Of a DNA stretch of 64,000 nt, positions 39,781 to 48,096 are shown piece by piece; within the stretch, counting starts at the first letter, position 1; every line of letters starts with the position of its first letter. The translations under genes were made by a program, and so were the position numbers. Origin of the DNA: Acinetobacter chengduensis (GTDB lineage: Bacteria; Pseudomonadota; Gammaproteobacteria; Pseudomonadales; Moraxellaceae); NCBI RefSeq assembly GCF_003664645.1, contig NZ_RCHC01000015.1, positions 1 to 64,000 on the forward strand, read 5' to 3'. The notes beneath the pieces were generated by a model. The model saw only the letters and a list, made by a program, of their open reading frames with translations. It searched no databases and had not been told where the DNA came from.

Positions 39781-39848
39781 GTTAAGTTCAGATCAATACG
39801 GCTTCATTTAAACCATAAATTTAAGATAAATTGATGTCTGAACTTAAC
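39781..39848. repeat. long inverted repeat between adeS and MFS gene
   Basis: GTTAAGTTCAGA at 39781-39792 has its exact reverse complement at 39837-39848, and the inner bases TCAAT and ATTGA also pair. About 32 bases lie between the inner arms. Lying between convergent genes it may act as a bidirectional terminator, though it lacks a clear T run; it might instead be a scar of cargo assembly. Confidence 0.6.
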
Positions 39849-39880
39849 CATTCTGTTTGATGATCCTCAAATAAATTTCA

Positions 39881-41395
39881 TTACAATGAATTCTCATCTC
39901 GATATTTCGCTAGCATAAAAAATACCACAATGGAGAGTATGCCGATGATAATCCCTGCTGTTAATAATAAATTAACATGAGCTGAACTGAAGGCAATTTT
40001 ACCTGCGTTAATCAATGCTGTACCTTGTTCAACGGGTAACTGGCTCGCCACTAAATAGGTATCACCAATCGATAGTCTGGCTTTTTCTGCTAAAACAGCA
40101 GTTAAATCTGACGGCACTTGAAGATGACTGCCAAATATATAGGCCATGAAAACACCAAATAAAGTAATACCTAGTCCTGTACCCAGTTCATAACCTGTAC
40201 TTTCAAGTGAACCTGCCGCACCGCCCTTTTCTGCAGGTACTGAGCCCATGATCGCAATGGATGAAGCTGTTAAACCGATACTTAGAGTGAGTCCAATTGA
40301 AGCTAAAATAAAGGGAACAATAATTCCCGGATGATGAAAATCTGAATAACTCAAACTGATCAACGCAATTGCTGCCAATATTAATGAAAATGTTGCAACT
40401 AGACGCAGTCCGAATTTATTAGATAAAAATCCAGCAATAGGCCCACCAATAGCAGCAGCAACCATAATCGGAACCATAAAAAGACCAGCTTGTAGTGGTG
40501 TTAAACGAATGACATATTGCAGCTCCATCGCTAAGGTTAATTCCACACCTGCCAAAGCGCCTGCAGCAACCATTGCCATAATAATGCCTGCTAAAATAGC
40601 AGGGCGTGAAAATAGTGAAAGATCTAGCATCGGTTGAGGAGAATTCAGCTGTTTGCGTACAAATATGGTTAATAATCCAATAGAAAAAATGACTAAAGGA
40701 AGGACAATTAACAACGACTGTTTACCGCCTAAGCCTGCTTTGAGCGCATATACAAATGAAACCAAACCGAAAATTAGCAATAGCGCCTGACCAAATGCCC
40801 AATGTCCAGAGGTTACAGCTTCATTTTTGGATAATAAGAAATAGCACATTGGGGCGACAACTAACATGATTGGGACATTAATGAGGAAAACTGAACCCCA
40901 CCAGAAATATTCTAACAATCCACCACCAATGAGCGGTCCAATGGCGGCACCGGCTGATCCGATTGTGCCCCAAATACCCAGCGCAATGGCACGTTCGCGA
41001 CTGTCTTCGAAGGTTCTGCGAATAATACCCAATACACAGGGCATAATCATGGCACCGCCTAATGCTAATAAAGCACGTGCGGCAATCAGCATAGAAGCCG
41101 TTTGGGAAAATGCCGCAAGGACTGAGGCAATTCCAAATATAACCAAGCCAATCAGCAGAATCTTACGATTGCCGACACGATCAGCCAAAGTTCCCATCGG
41201 AACTAAAAGTCCAGCCATAAGTAATGGATAAATATCAATAATCCATAAGACTTGGTTGCTTGAGGCACTCAATGATTGGGTTAATGATGGAACCGCAACA
41301 TGCAGTACAGTCATATCAATCACAATCGGCAGAAATGCAAGCACGACAGCGAGCAATATCCACCAGCGTTTCGGATCAAGATTCGTAGCTTTCAT
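39881..41395 (-). CDS. SmvA/AmvA/QacA-like 14-helix MFS drug exporter
   Basis: The 504-residue protein has fourteen predicted helices of the DHA2 family. The first helix IVIDMTVLHVAVPSLTQSL, the segment QVLWIIDIYPLLMAGLLVPMG and the antiporter motif IGPLIGGGLLEYFWWGSVF closely follow SmvA of enterobacteria and AmvA of Acinetobacter. Those pumps expel dyes, quaternary ammonium biocides, methyl viologen and chlorhexidine. Acidic residues in helix 1 (Asp) are in place. The ATG at 41395 follows AGG by 9 bases; a TTG at 41401 is less likely. It is on the same strand as adeB, 126 bases after its end, and may be co-transcribed or have its own promoter. Confidence 0.88.
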   Translation of the reverse strand: MKATNLDPKRWWILLAVVLAFLPIVIDMTVLHVAVPSLTQSLSASSNQVLWIIDIYPLLMAGLLVPMGTLADRVGNRKILLIGLVIFGIASVLAAFSQTASMLIAARALLALGGAMIMPCVLGIIRRTFEDSRERAIALGIWGTIGSAGAAIGPLIGGGLLEYFWWGSVFLINVPIMLVVAPMCYFLLSKNEAVTSGHWAFGQALLLIFGLVSFVYALKAGLGGKQSLLIVLPLVIFSIGLLTIFVRKQLNSPQPMLDLSLFSRPAILAGIIMAMVAAGALAGVELTLAMELQYVIRLTPLQAGLFMVPIMVAAAIGGPIAGFLSNKFGLRLVATFSLILAAIALISLSYSDFHHPGIIVPFILASIGLTLSIGLTASSIAIMGSVPAEKGGAAGSLESTGYELGTGLGITLFGVFMAYIFGSHLQVPSDLTAVLAEKARLSIGDTYLVASQLPVEQGTALINAGKIAFSSAHVNLLLTAGIIIGILSIVVFFMLAKYRDENSL

Positions 41396-41460
41396 GATCA
41401 AACCTATATTGATGGTTTATTAAATCAATTCTGAAATAAAGATGTAAATGAAAGATTTGT

Positions 41461-41485
41461 TGTGGGCTAAACTCGTTAACCCACA
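41461..41485 (-). terminator. possible terminator after adeB
   Basis: TGTGGGCTAA and TTAACCCACA form a stem with one mismatch around a 5-base loop. On the transcript strand there is no clean T run, so termination is uncertain. Confidence 0.35.
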
Positions 41486-41521
41486 GCTTTTATATTTAGC
41501 TTTTATTCTCAGTTTTGATGC

Positions 41522-44500
41522 TTAATGTGCCGCTTTACGTTTCGAGAATTTCTCAACCATGCTCATGACGACAATAAAGAAAATCGGTACAAAAATAACA
41601 GCTAGAATTGTTGCGCTGATCATGCCGCCAAAGACGCCTGTACCAATCGCTTTTTGAGTTTCAGAACTAGCGCCACTGGCAATGACTAAAGGAATAACGC
41701 CACAGGTAAATGCCAAAGATGTCATTAGGATTGGACGTAAGCGCAATTTAGCGGCTGCAACGGTTGCCTCCACTAAACCCATTCCTTCTTCTCTTAATGC
41801 TTTTGCAAACTCAACAATCAAAATGGCATTCTTTGCAGATAGACCAATAATCGTGATCATGCCGACCTTAAAGAAAATATCATTTGGCATACCACGTAAC
41901 ATTACTGCTAAAAAGGCGCCAATCAACCCTAGAGGGACAACTAGCATCACAGAGAATGGAATTGACCAGCTTTCATAAAGTGCTGCCAAGACAAGGAAAA
42001 CGACTAACATCGACAACAGTAATAAAAACAAGGTTTGTGATTCCGACTGTTTTTCTTCTAGAGAAATCCCAGTCCACTCATAACCCACACCTTTCGGAAG
42101 CTGTTTAATCAAATTTTCCATCTCAGTCATGGCTTGTCCTGAAGATACACCTGCTGCTGGACTGCCAGAAATACTCAATGATGGACGACCGTTGTAACGA
42201 TTGTATTGTTGTGGTGAATGTTGCCAAATGGGTGTAATTATTTCAGACATTGAAACCAATTTACCGCTTTGACTGTTCACTTTAATCTGAAGAATATCTT
42301 CAATACTCATGCGTGATTTGGAATCAAGCTGCACTATGACTTGCTGCATGCGGTCTTGATTTGGAAAGTCATTGATGTACATCGAACCCATTGAGGTTGA
42401 AATAATATCGGTCACATCACTGAAATTAACACCTAATGCCTGCAATTTATCTCTATCAATTTTAAGCTGTACAGAACTGCCATCTGGCAAACCTTCAGGA
42501 TAGACCTCCGCCACGATTTTACTTTGTGCTGCTAATGCTAAAAGCTGATCTTGCGCTTCTCTTAAAGCAGGCATGCCAATATTGCCACGATCTAATAATC
42601 TCAGTGAAAAACCAGATGAGTTACCTAATTCATCAATGGCTGGTGGTAACACAGACATGGTTTGACCTTCTGAACTTTCAGCCATCGCTATATTTGCATT
42701 ATTCACGACTTCTTGTGCCGTAATAGTACGCTCTTCGAATGGCAATAGATTAGTAAAATACATCGCTGTATTCTGACCAGAACCACTAAAACCAAAACCT
42801 AAGACTGCCATATTGTCTTTAATACCCGTTTCTTGGTCTAAATGATTTTGAAACTCAGCAACGACTTTACGGGTACGTTCTTGAGTTGCATCCGCAGGAA
42901 GCTGAATTGAAGTCATAAACCACCCCTGATCTTCTTCTGGCATAAACGCAGTCGGAACGTGTTTAAAACTAAAAATCAGCACAATGACAATGCCTAAGAA
43001 ACATAACATTGCGAGGGTTTTATGTTTAATTACTTTAAATAAACTACGTTCGTAGCGATTGTTCAGCTTCTCAAAACTGCGATCAAACCATGCAAAAACA
43101 CCTTTTTTCTGATGGTCTTGATCAATCGGTTTTAACATTGTTGCACATAACGCAGGGGTTAATGTCAATGCAAGGAAAGCTGAGAATAAAATGGAAACTG
43201 ACATGGTAATGGTGAATTGGCGATAGATAATCCCCACCGAGCCTGACGCCAATGCCATCGGCAAGAATACAGCGGCTAACACTAAGGTAATACCAATAAT
43301 CGGATTGGTAATTTCCTTCATGGCTTTAGATGTGGCTTCAACTGGAGATAAACTTTCTGTCGCCATAATTCGTTCAACATTCTCAATGACCACAATCGCA
43401 TCATCGACAATAATCCCAATCGCAAGCACCATGCCGAACATGGTCAGCACATTAATCGAAAAACCTGCAAGTAGCATGACTGAAAATGTGCCAAGCAATG
43501 CAATCGGTGCAACGATCGCTGGAATTAAGGTGTATCGAACATTATGTAAGAAAATAAACATGACAATAAAAACTAAAGCCATAGCTTCAAGCAATGTCAT
43601 GATTACTTTTTCAATCGAAACTTTTACAAAAGGTGCAGTGTCGTAAGGTATAGAGAATTTCATACCATCAGGCAATGCTAGACTTAATTGTTCAATTTTT
43701 GCTTTTACACCCTCTGCAGTCTTAACAGCATTGGCACCAGGACTCATTTGTATCGCCACAGCTGTAGAGGCTTTACCATTTTCTAAAATCGCAAAGTTAT
43801 ACATTTGCGCACCAATTTCGACACGAGCAACATCCGATAATCGAACAATGGCACCATTTTGTTGAGCACGTAAACTAATGTTCTTGAATTGCTCTACAGT
43901 TTCTAATTGACCTTGAGCAGTCAAAGGAATGGTGATTTGTTGCCCCTTCAACGCAGGAACATCACCAATACGACCCGGTGATATCGGCAAGTTTTGGTTT
44001 TGGATGGCTGTATTCACATCTTGAATACTCAATCCATAAGAGACCAAGCGGTCTGGATCGACCCAAATTCGCATGGCTTTCTCAGCACCAAAGTTTTGGA
44101 CTTTACCAACACCTTCGACCCGTTTTAATTCTTCAATTACATAGCGAGTCATATAGTCACTGACATCAATTTCACTATATTTGCCATTTGGTGAACTCAA
44201 CCCCACCATCATTAAAAAACCAGATGATGCAGCATCAACCATCAGCCCCTGTTGTCGAACTGTTTGGGGTAGGCGCGACTCAATGGCTTTAATTTTGTTT
44301 TGTACATCAACTTGTGCCAGTTCTACATCTGTGCCTGGTTTAAAGGTTGCGGTGATTGTTGCTGTTCCAGAACTATCCGAACTTGAACTGTAATACAGTA
44401 AGTTCTTGACACCTGACATTTCCCGCTCAATCAATGTCACAACACTATCATTCAGTGTCTTTGGGGTAGCACCTGGATAGATTGCAGTAATACTGATCTG

Positions 44501-44623
44501 TGGTGGCGCAACACTCGGAAATCTTGCAATAGGTAACTTGGGAATACTGAGTACACCTAACAAAATAATAAATAAAGCGATCACCCATGCAAAAACAGGA
44601 CGCTTAATGAAAAATTGAGACAT
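41522..44623 (-). CDS. adeB: AdeB-like RND multidrug efflux transporter
   Basis: The 1033-residue RND pump starts MSQFFIKRPVFAWVIALF and contains the proton-relay Asp pair in helix 4 (GIIVDDAIVVIENVERIMA), the LPPAIDELGNSSGFSLRL stretch and the GLSAKNAILIVEFAK motif of helix 10-11. Long parts match A. baumannii AdeB almost word for word (EEDQGWFMTS, STSMGSMYINDFPNQ, KLRLRPILMTSLAFTCGVIP). It exports aminoglycosides, tigecycline, fluoroquinolones and others as a trimer with AdeA. ATG 44623 shares its A with the adeA stop (TAATG) and has GGAGG upstream. No adeC follows. Confidence 0.94.
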   Translation of the reverse strand: MSQFFIKRPVFAWVIALFIILLGVLSIPKLPIARFPSVAPPQISITAIYPGATPKTLNDSVVTLIEREMSGVKNLLYYSSSSDSSGTATITATFKPGTDVELAQVDVQNKIKAIESRLPQTVRQQGLMVDAASSGFLMMVGLSSPNGKYSEIDVSDYMTRYVIEELKRVEGVGKVQNFGAEKAMRIWVDPDRLVSYGLSIQDVNTAIQNQNLPISPGRIGDVPALKGQQITIPLTAQGQLETVEQFKNISLRAQQNGAIVRLSDVARVEIGAQMYNFAILENGKASTAVAIQMSPGANAVKTAEGVKAKIEQLSLALPDGMKFSIPYDTAPFVKVSIEKVIMTLLEAMALVFIVMFIFLHNVRYTLIPAIVAPIALLGTFSVMLLAGFSINVLTMFGMVLAIGIIVDDAIVVIENVERIMATESLSPVEATSKAMKEITNPIIGITLVLAAVFLPMALASGSVGIIYRQFTITMSVSILFSAFLALTLTPALCATMLKPIDQDHQKKGVFAWFDRSFEKLNNRYERSLFKVIKHKTLAMLCFLGIVIVLIFSFKHVPTAFMPEEDQGWFMTSIQLPADATQERTRKVVAEFQNHLDQETGIKDNMAVLGFGFSGSGQNTAMYFTNLLPFEERTITAQEVVNNANIAMAESSEGQTMSVLPPAIDELGNSSGFSLRLLDRGNIGMPALREAQDQLLALAAQSKIVAEVYPEGLPDGSSVQLKIDRDKLQALGVNFSDVTDIISTSMGSMYINDFPNQDRMQQVIVQLDSKSRMSIEDILQIKVNSQSGKLVSMSEIITPIWQHSPQQYNRYNGRPSLSISGSPAAGVSSGQAMTEMENLIKQLPKGVGYEWTGISLEEKQSESQTLFLLLLSMLVVFLVLAALYESWSIPFSVMLVVPLGLIGAFLAVMLRGMPNDIFFKVGMITIIGLSAKNAILIVEFAKALREEGMGLVEATVAAAKLRLRPILMTSLAFTCGVIPLVIASGASSETQKAIGTGVFGGMISATILAVIFVPIFFIVVMSMVEKFSKRKAAH

Positions 44624-45786
44624 TATTTCTTGCCTCCACTTTCCTGAGTATTTGTAGGTTGCCACTGCTTAATTTTTAGTTTTTGCTCAGGCTGTATACG
44701 ATCAGCGCCTTCAACAATAACTTTTTCGCCTGCTTGTAATCCTTGTGTTACTACATAGCTATTTTGATAACGTTGACCAAGCTGAATAGGCTTGCTTTGC
44801 GCTAAACCTTTTTGATTAACAATCGTAACATTGGCTTTACCATTAATATCATGTTGAATCGCTTGTTCAGGTACTAACAGCGCATTTTCAACTTGAGCTC
44901 GGCTCATATTGACTCGAACATACATGCCTGGCAAAAGTTTTTGATTTTGATTATTGACTAGAATACGAATCGTGACATCACCCGTGTCAGGATCAACTTT
45001 AGTATCTGAAAATAGGATTTCACCTGTGACATTATAAGGTTTACCCTGACTATTCAGGATTTCAACCGTATGTTTGATGTTTGACACGTCACCTTGCTGC
45101 AAAGCTTCCTGTAGCTTTTCATAATCACTAATTGATTGCTTTACATCGACGTAGACTTTATTAATCTGTTGTATTACGGCCATCGCATTGCTATCGCCTT
45201 GACCAACCAATGCACCTTCAGTCACTAAGATTTCACCAATCGTTCCTGAGATGGGTGCTGTGACAGTGGCATATTTAAGATTGAGCTGCTGTCTACTTAA
45301 CATAGCTTGCATTTGCGCCACATCGGCTTTTGCTTTTTTATAATCTGCTTCCGTATTGTTGTATTCCTGCTGACTAACCGCATTTACTTTTACCAATTCA
45401 GTGTAGCGTTTTAACAGCACCTGCAAACGTGTCACCTCAGCTTGTGCACGGTTTAAAGTAGCTTGATTGCTTTTTACATCTGCCTGAAAGATTTCAGAAT
45501 TTAATTTAAAAAGTGGTTGACCTGCTTGCACATAAGAGCCTTGTTTAAAAAGCACTTTATCAACAATTCCACCTACTTGCGGACGAATTTCAGCAATCCG
45601 GTAAGCTGTAACACGGCCGGGAAGATTTTCAATTACATTCATAGATTGCGGTAATACAGTGATGGTACTGACCACCACCGGCGGCATTTCTGCTGCGGAC
45701 TGTTCAGCATCTTTGGATTGTGTACAGCCGATCAAAAGTACAGTTGTAATAAGTATTGAACTTATTAAATGATGACATGTTTGCAT
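44623..45786 (-). CDS. adeA: AdeA-like periplasmic adaptor (membrane fusion lipoprotein)
   Basis: The 387-residue adaptor has a lipoprotein signal (VLLIGC, Cys21) and the MFP order: beta-barrel strand IRPQVGGIVDKVLFKQGSYV with the lipoyl half, a coiled-coil hairpin (about 95-165), the second lipoyl half TVTAPISGTIGEILVTEGALVGQGD, then barrel and membrane-proximal domains. Many stretches equal A. baumannii AdeA. It joins AdeB to an outer-membrane channel, which is not encoded here. The stop overlaps the adeB start, so translation is coupled. The start has a weak ribosome binding site; expression likely depends on the AdeR-type site at 45851-45872. Confidence 0.93.
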   Translation of the reverse strand: MQTCHHLISSILITTVLLIGCTQSKDAEQSAAEMPPVVVSTITVLPQSMNVIENLPGRVTAYRIAEIRPQVGGIVDKVLFKQGSYVQAGQPLFKLNSEIFQADVKSNQATLNRAQAEVTRLQVLLKRYTELVKVNAVSQQEYNNTEADYKKAKADVAQMQAMLSRQQLNLKYATVTAPISGTIGEILVTEGALVGQGDSNAMAVIQQINKVYVDVKQSISDYEKLQEALQQGDVSNIKHTVEILNSQGKPYNVTGEILFSDTKVDPDTGDVTIRILVNNQNQKLLPGMYVRVNMSRAQVENALLVPEQAIQHDINGKANVTIVNQKGLAQSKPIQLGQRYQNSYVVTQGLQAGEKVIVEGADRIQPEQKLKIKQWQPTNTQESGGKK

Positions 45787-46162
45787 GTTTTTTCAGAGAG
45801 AGTTTTAGATGCTACTATTTTGAAATAGCAGTGTTTATGAATTGCTAATGTTATGTGGAGATTGTGTGGAGAAAACTGTTAAATGGGAAGTAATTTTAAT
45901 TTGGCTGAAACTATTATTAATAATAAACACTTGATTTTGTTAAGCTAAATTATTGTTTTATAATAACTTTATTAATATTGGTTGATTGAGAAACCTGTTG
46001 GAAGTTTTAGATATATTTCATACTATTCTTTATATGAGTTATCTATTTAAAAAGAAGTAATAAAGAAGCTAATGGATCATTTTGAAGTAGAAGTTTTAAA
46101 ACAAGCTGCTTCGTAATTCTTCAATAAATACGAAGCATATTTTAGTAAATTTAATTCTCTAT
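45787..46162. other. adeA promoter region and tnsE-like 3' flank
   Basis: About 375 very AT-rich bases upstream of adeA. The region holds the AdeR-type repeat, the small palindrome CTATTTTGAAATAG at 45815-45828 near the expected promoter, and a terminator-like inverted repeat GCTTCGTA/TACGAAGC at 46108-46136 facing the TnsE-like gene. No gene was seen. Confidence 0.55.
45851..45872. promoter_or_regulatory. AdeR-type direct-repeat operator
   Basis: TTATGTGGAGA is followed at once by TTGTGTGGAGA. The AdeR operator described in the adeR-adeA intergenic region of A. baumannii is a tandem repeat of AAGTGTGGAG. Eight of ten core bases or more agree in each half. It lies 65-86 bases upstream of the adeA start, the right place for an OmpR-type activator. 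Confidence 0.78.
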
Positions 46163-47970
46163 TTATAATTTTTTCTTTTTTATTAATATTTTGAAAATTT
46201 TATTAAAACTTGCAACCCAATCAGCTTGGTCAGTATGCATGTGCTTCATGGCTCTTTTTTGATTGAAGTTAGTCTTGCAAATATCGAACCATTTTTTTGT
46301 TCCTTTTTTCCCCTCAATTGCTTCACAAATCATGGTTATATTTTTTTCATTAAGCATCTCTTTGGTAATAAATAGAAAAAAACAAAATGCTTCATTATTT
46401 TTGTTATTTTTCTTAATATCAATAAGGTAAAGATGATCATGAAATTCGGCTAACTCTAACTTTAAAAACAAAAGTAATCTTCCAACGTCATCGTTAATCC
46501 AAGTATTATGAATAGGGAATTTAACGATGGGCTTTATCTGTAAAAGTGAAAAGGTGTCTGAAAGATTTCCACTTTGATCAATGCAAGATACTTTAGTTAA
46601 TTTAGTAGAATCTTTTTTAGCTTCAATGTTTTTTAAACTACTAAATATAAGAGCAAGATCATCTACATCTAGTTTATTCGGTTTTTTTTCTGAATTTTCA
46701 GATTTTGTAGGTTTATTCTTTCTATTGCCATAACGGTTGCCTGATGATTCTTCATCTTTATTTTCATTTTTTTCTTTACTTTCAATATATTGTATATTTG
46801 ATTCAGTTTCAATTACTTCTTCAATAATCTCAATATCGAAGTCAGTAAAATCTACTGAAATATCAGTCTGTTTTTTATTTTCACCTCTGTTGTGAGATGG
46901 GTCTTCTTGGGTGTTGATACGAGTGTTATTGCGTTTTTTTTGTTTCGACCTTGTCTATGAACTTTATCTTTATCAATGGTTTCTATCTGTTCCTCTGATT
47001 CTGTTACAGGTGCATAAGCTACTATAGGAAAATCAGCAATAGGAGAAACTTTAGATACGTGTGTAATTAAAAATCGTTTTCCATTTTCAAGCCAAATACC
47101 TTCGGCAGTTAAGCTCATTGTTGTTGAATGCGGAGGAATTACACTAGGAAATCTAGATGGATATGGCTTTCCAGTTTTATCGAGTTTTATGTCATTTAAC
47201 GAATTTCGTATATTTAGCACTTTTTCTTGGGTGTTTTTGTTTAGTGCTAGATTTGCCAAAAATGTGATCGCTTCTTTTCCTATGGTTTTAACCATATTTT
47301 TTTTCAGTACAACAGATATTTTTTCAACATTTTCAACATTTTCAACATTTTGAATTTCATATTTTTCTAAAAATAAATCAACTATATGTGAAATACTGTA
47401 ATTTTCATTGATGATATGGCCTCTAATGTCCTTTCTTGCAGGGATATAAAAAGCATGGAGTGAATGAATACAACTTGTAAGTACTTCGATATTATCATTT
47501 GATTTTAAAATACAATATTTACTCATTAAAAATGGGTAATATCTAAAAGGCACATTTGCACTGTATTCATTTTTAGGAATGAATATTTTTTCATTATATA
47601 AGTAGTATTCGTCTGAATCAGGAATCTTAGCATCAAATCTAATGATCTTTGGTTCGTTAATGGAAAAATCAAACTCAAAATTAACTGTTCTCAGACAGTT
47701 ATTAAAAGAGAATTTTCTTCCCTCTATTCGTGTTTGGCCTTTCCATATTGTGCCAATTTGTACTGTATCCAAATCTCGAAAAGTGACATCATATTTGTTG
47801 TAAGAATTTTCAGATACATTTAAACGATTAGGGTTTGCCGCATCAAGCTCAACAAGTAGAACTTCAATTAATATATTGTCAGATTCAGAACTCGAATTTA
47901 ACTTTAAACAACTATATAGGTAGACAACTCGTTCGATTTCATCATCAGGAAATGAGTCAATAGAGGTCAT
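46163..47970 (-). pseudogene. tnsE: TnsE-like target selector, one frameshift in an A8 run
   Basis: The first frame (47970-46852) gives 372 residues. A one-base shift at the T8 run 46934-46941 (A8 on the coding strand) joins it to an uninterrupted second frame down to 46163, for a total near 602 residues. The order resembles Tn7 TnsE (538): a mid-region PPHSTTMSLTAEGIWLENGKRF, a charged linker, and a compact C-terminal domain with HLYLIDIKKNN and a WFDICKTNFNQKRAMKH segment. TnsE directs Tn7 to replicating DNA and conjugal plasmids. The match is from remembered sequence, so TnsE is likely, not proven. The run contains the slippery heptamer A AAA AAC in frame, so ribosomal or transcriptional slippage could still make full protein. 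The N-terminal half has a NVENVENVE repeat from three 9-bp copies at 47322-47348. Confidence 0.68.
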
Positions 47971-48045
47971 ATCAGAATATACTCTAATAAAGGTTATTAT
48001 AAAAAAGAAATTATGAGTTATTAATAGTCTATTTTTATATATTTG

Positions 48046-48091
48046 ACTAGCTTCTATTTTTGTAAACTAGCTTTTATTTTTGTAAGTGACA
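48046..48091. repeat. right transposon end with two abutting TnsB-type sites
   Basis: Two copies of the end sequence lie head to tail: 48046-48065 (ACTAGCTTCTATTTTTGTAA) and 48066-48085 (ACTAGCTTTTATTTTTGTAA), with the terminal GTGACA after them. They are inverted relative to the left-end sites. Abutting right-end sites and spaced left-end sites are the Tn7 pattern. Confidence 0.9.
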
Positions 48092-48096
48092 ACCCC
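48092..48096. repeat. right target-site duplication (ACCCC)
   Basis: This is the second copy of the 5-bp duplication at 30240-30244. Confidence 0.93.

Larger units (their letters stand above)
30245..48091. mobile_element. 17.85-kb Tn7-family (Tn6022/AbaR-like) transposon in comM
   Basis: The element starts TGTCATTTACAATAATAG on the left and its right end reads TGTCACTTACAAAAATAA in reverse complement. It is bounded by the ACCCC duplication and splits comM in frame. The left arm has tnsA, tnsB, tnsC, tniQ and a TnsF candidate in one transcript; the right end has a TnsE-like gene. Insertion in comM is typical of the Tn6022 group, the backbone of Acinetobacter AbaR resistance islands. The cargo is a coiled-coil membrane protein, AdeRS-like regulators, a SmvA/AmvA-like MFS pump and AdeAB-like RND genes. 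Its coding regions are visibly more AT-rich than the flanking chromosome. Confidence 0.95.

Noticed and set aside
46163..46471. Independent 102-residue gene
   Set aside because: Its start is a TTG inside a longer open frame that reaches back to the A8 run; it is the C-terminal end of the TnsE-like protein.
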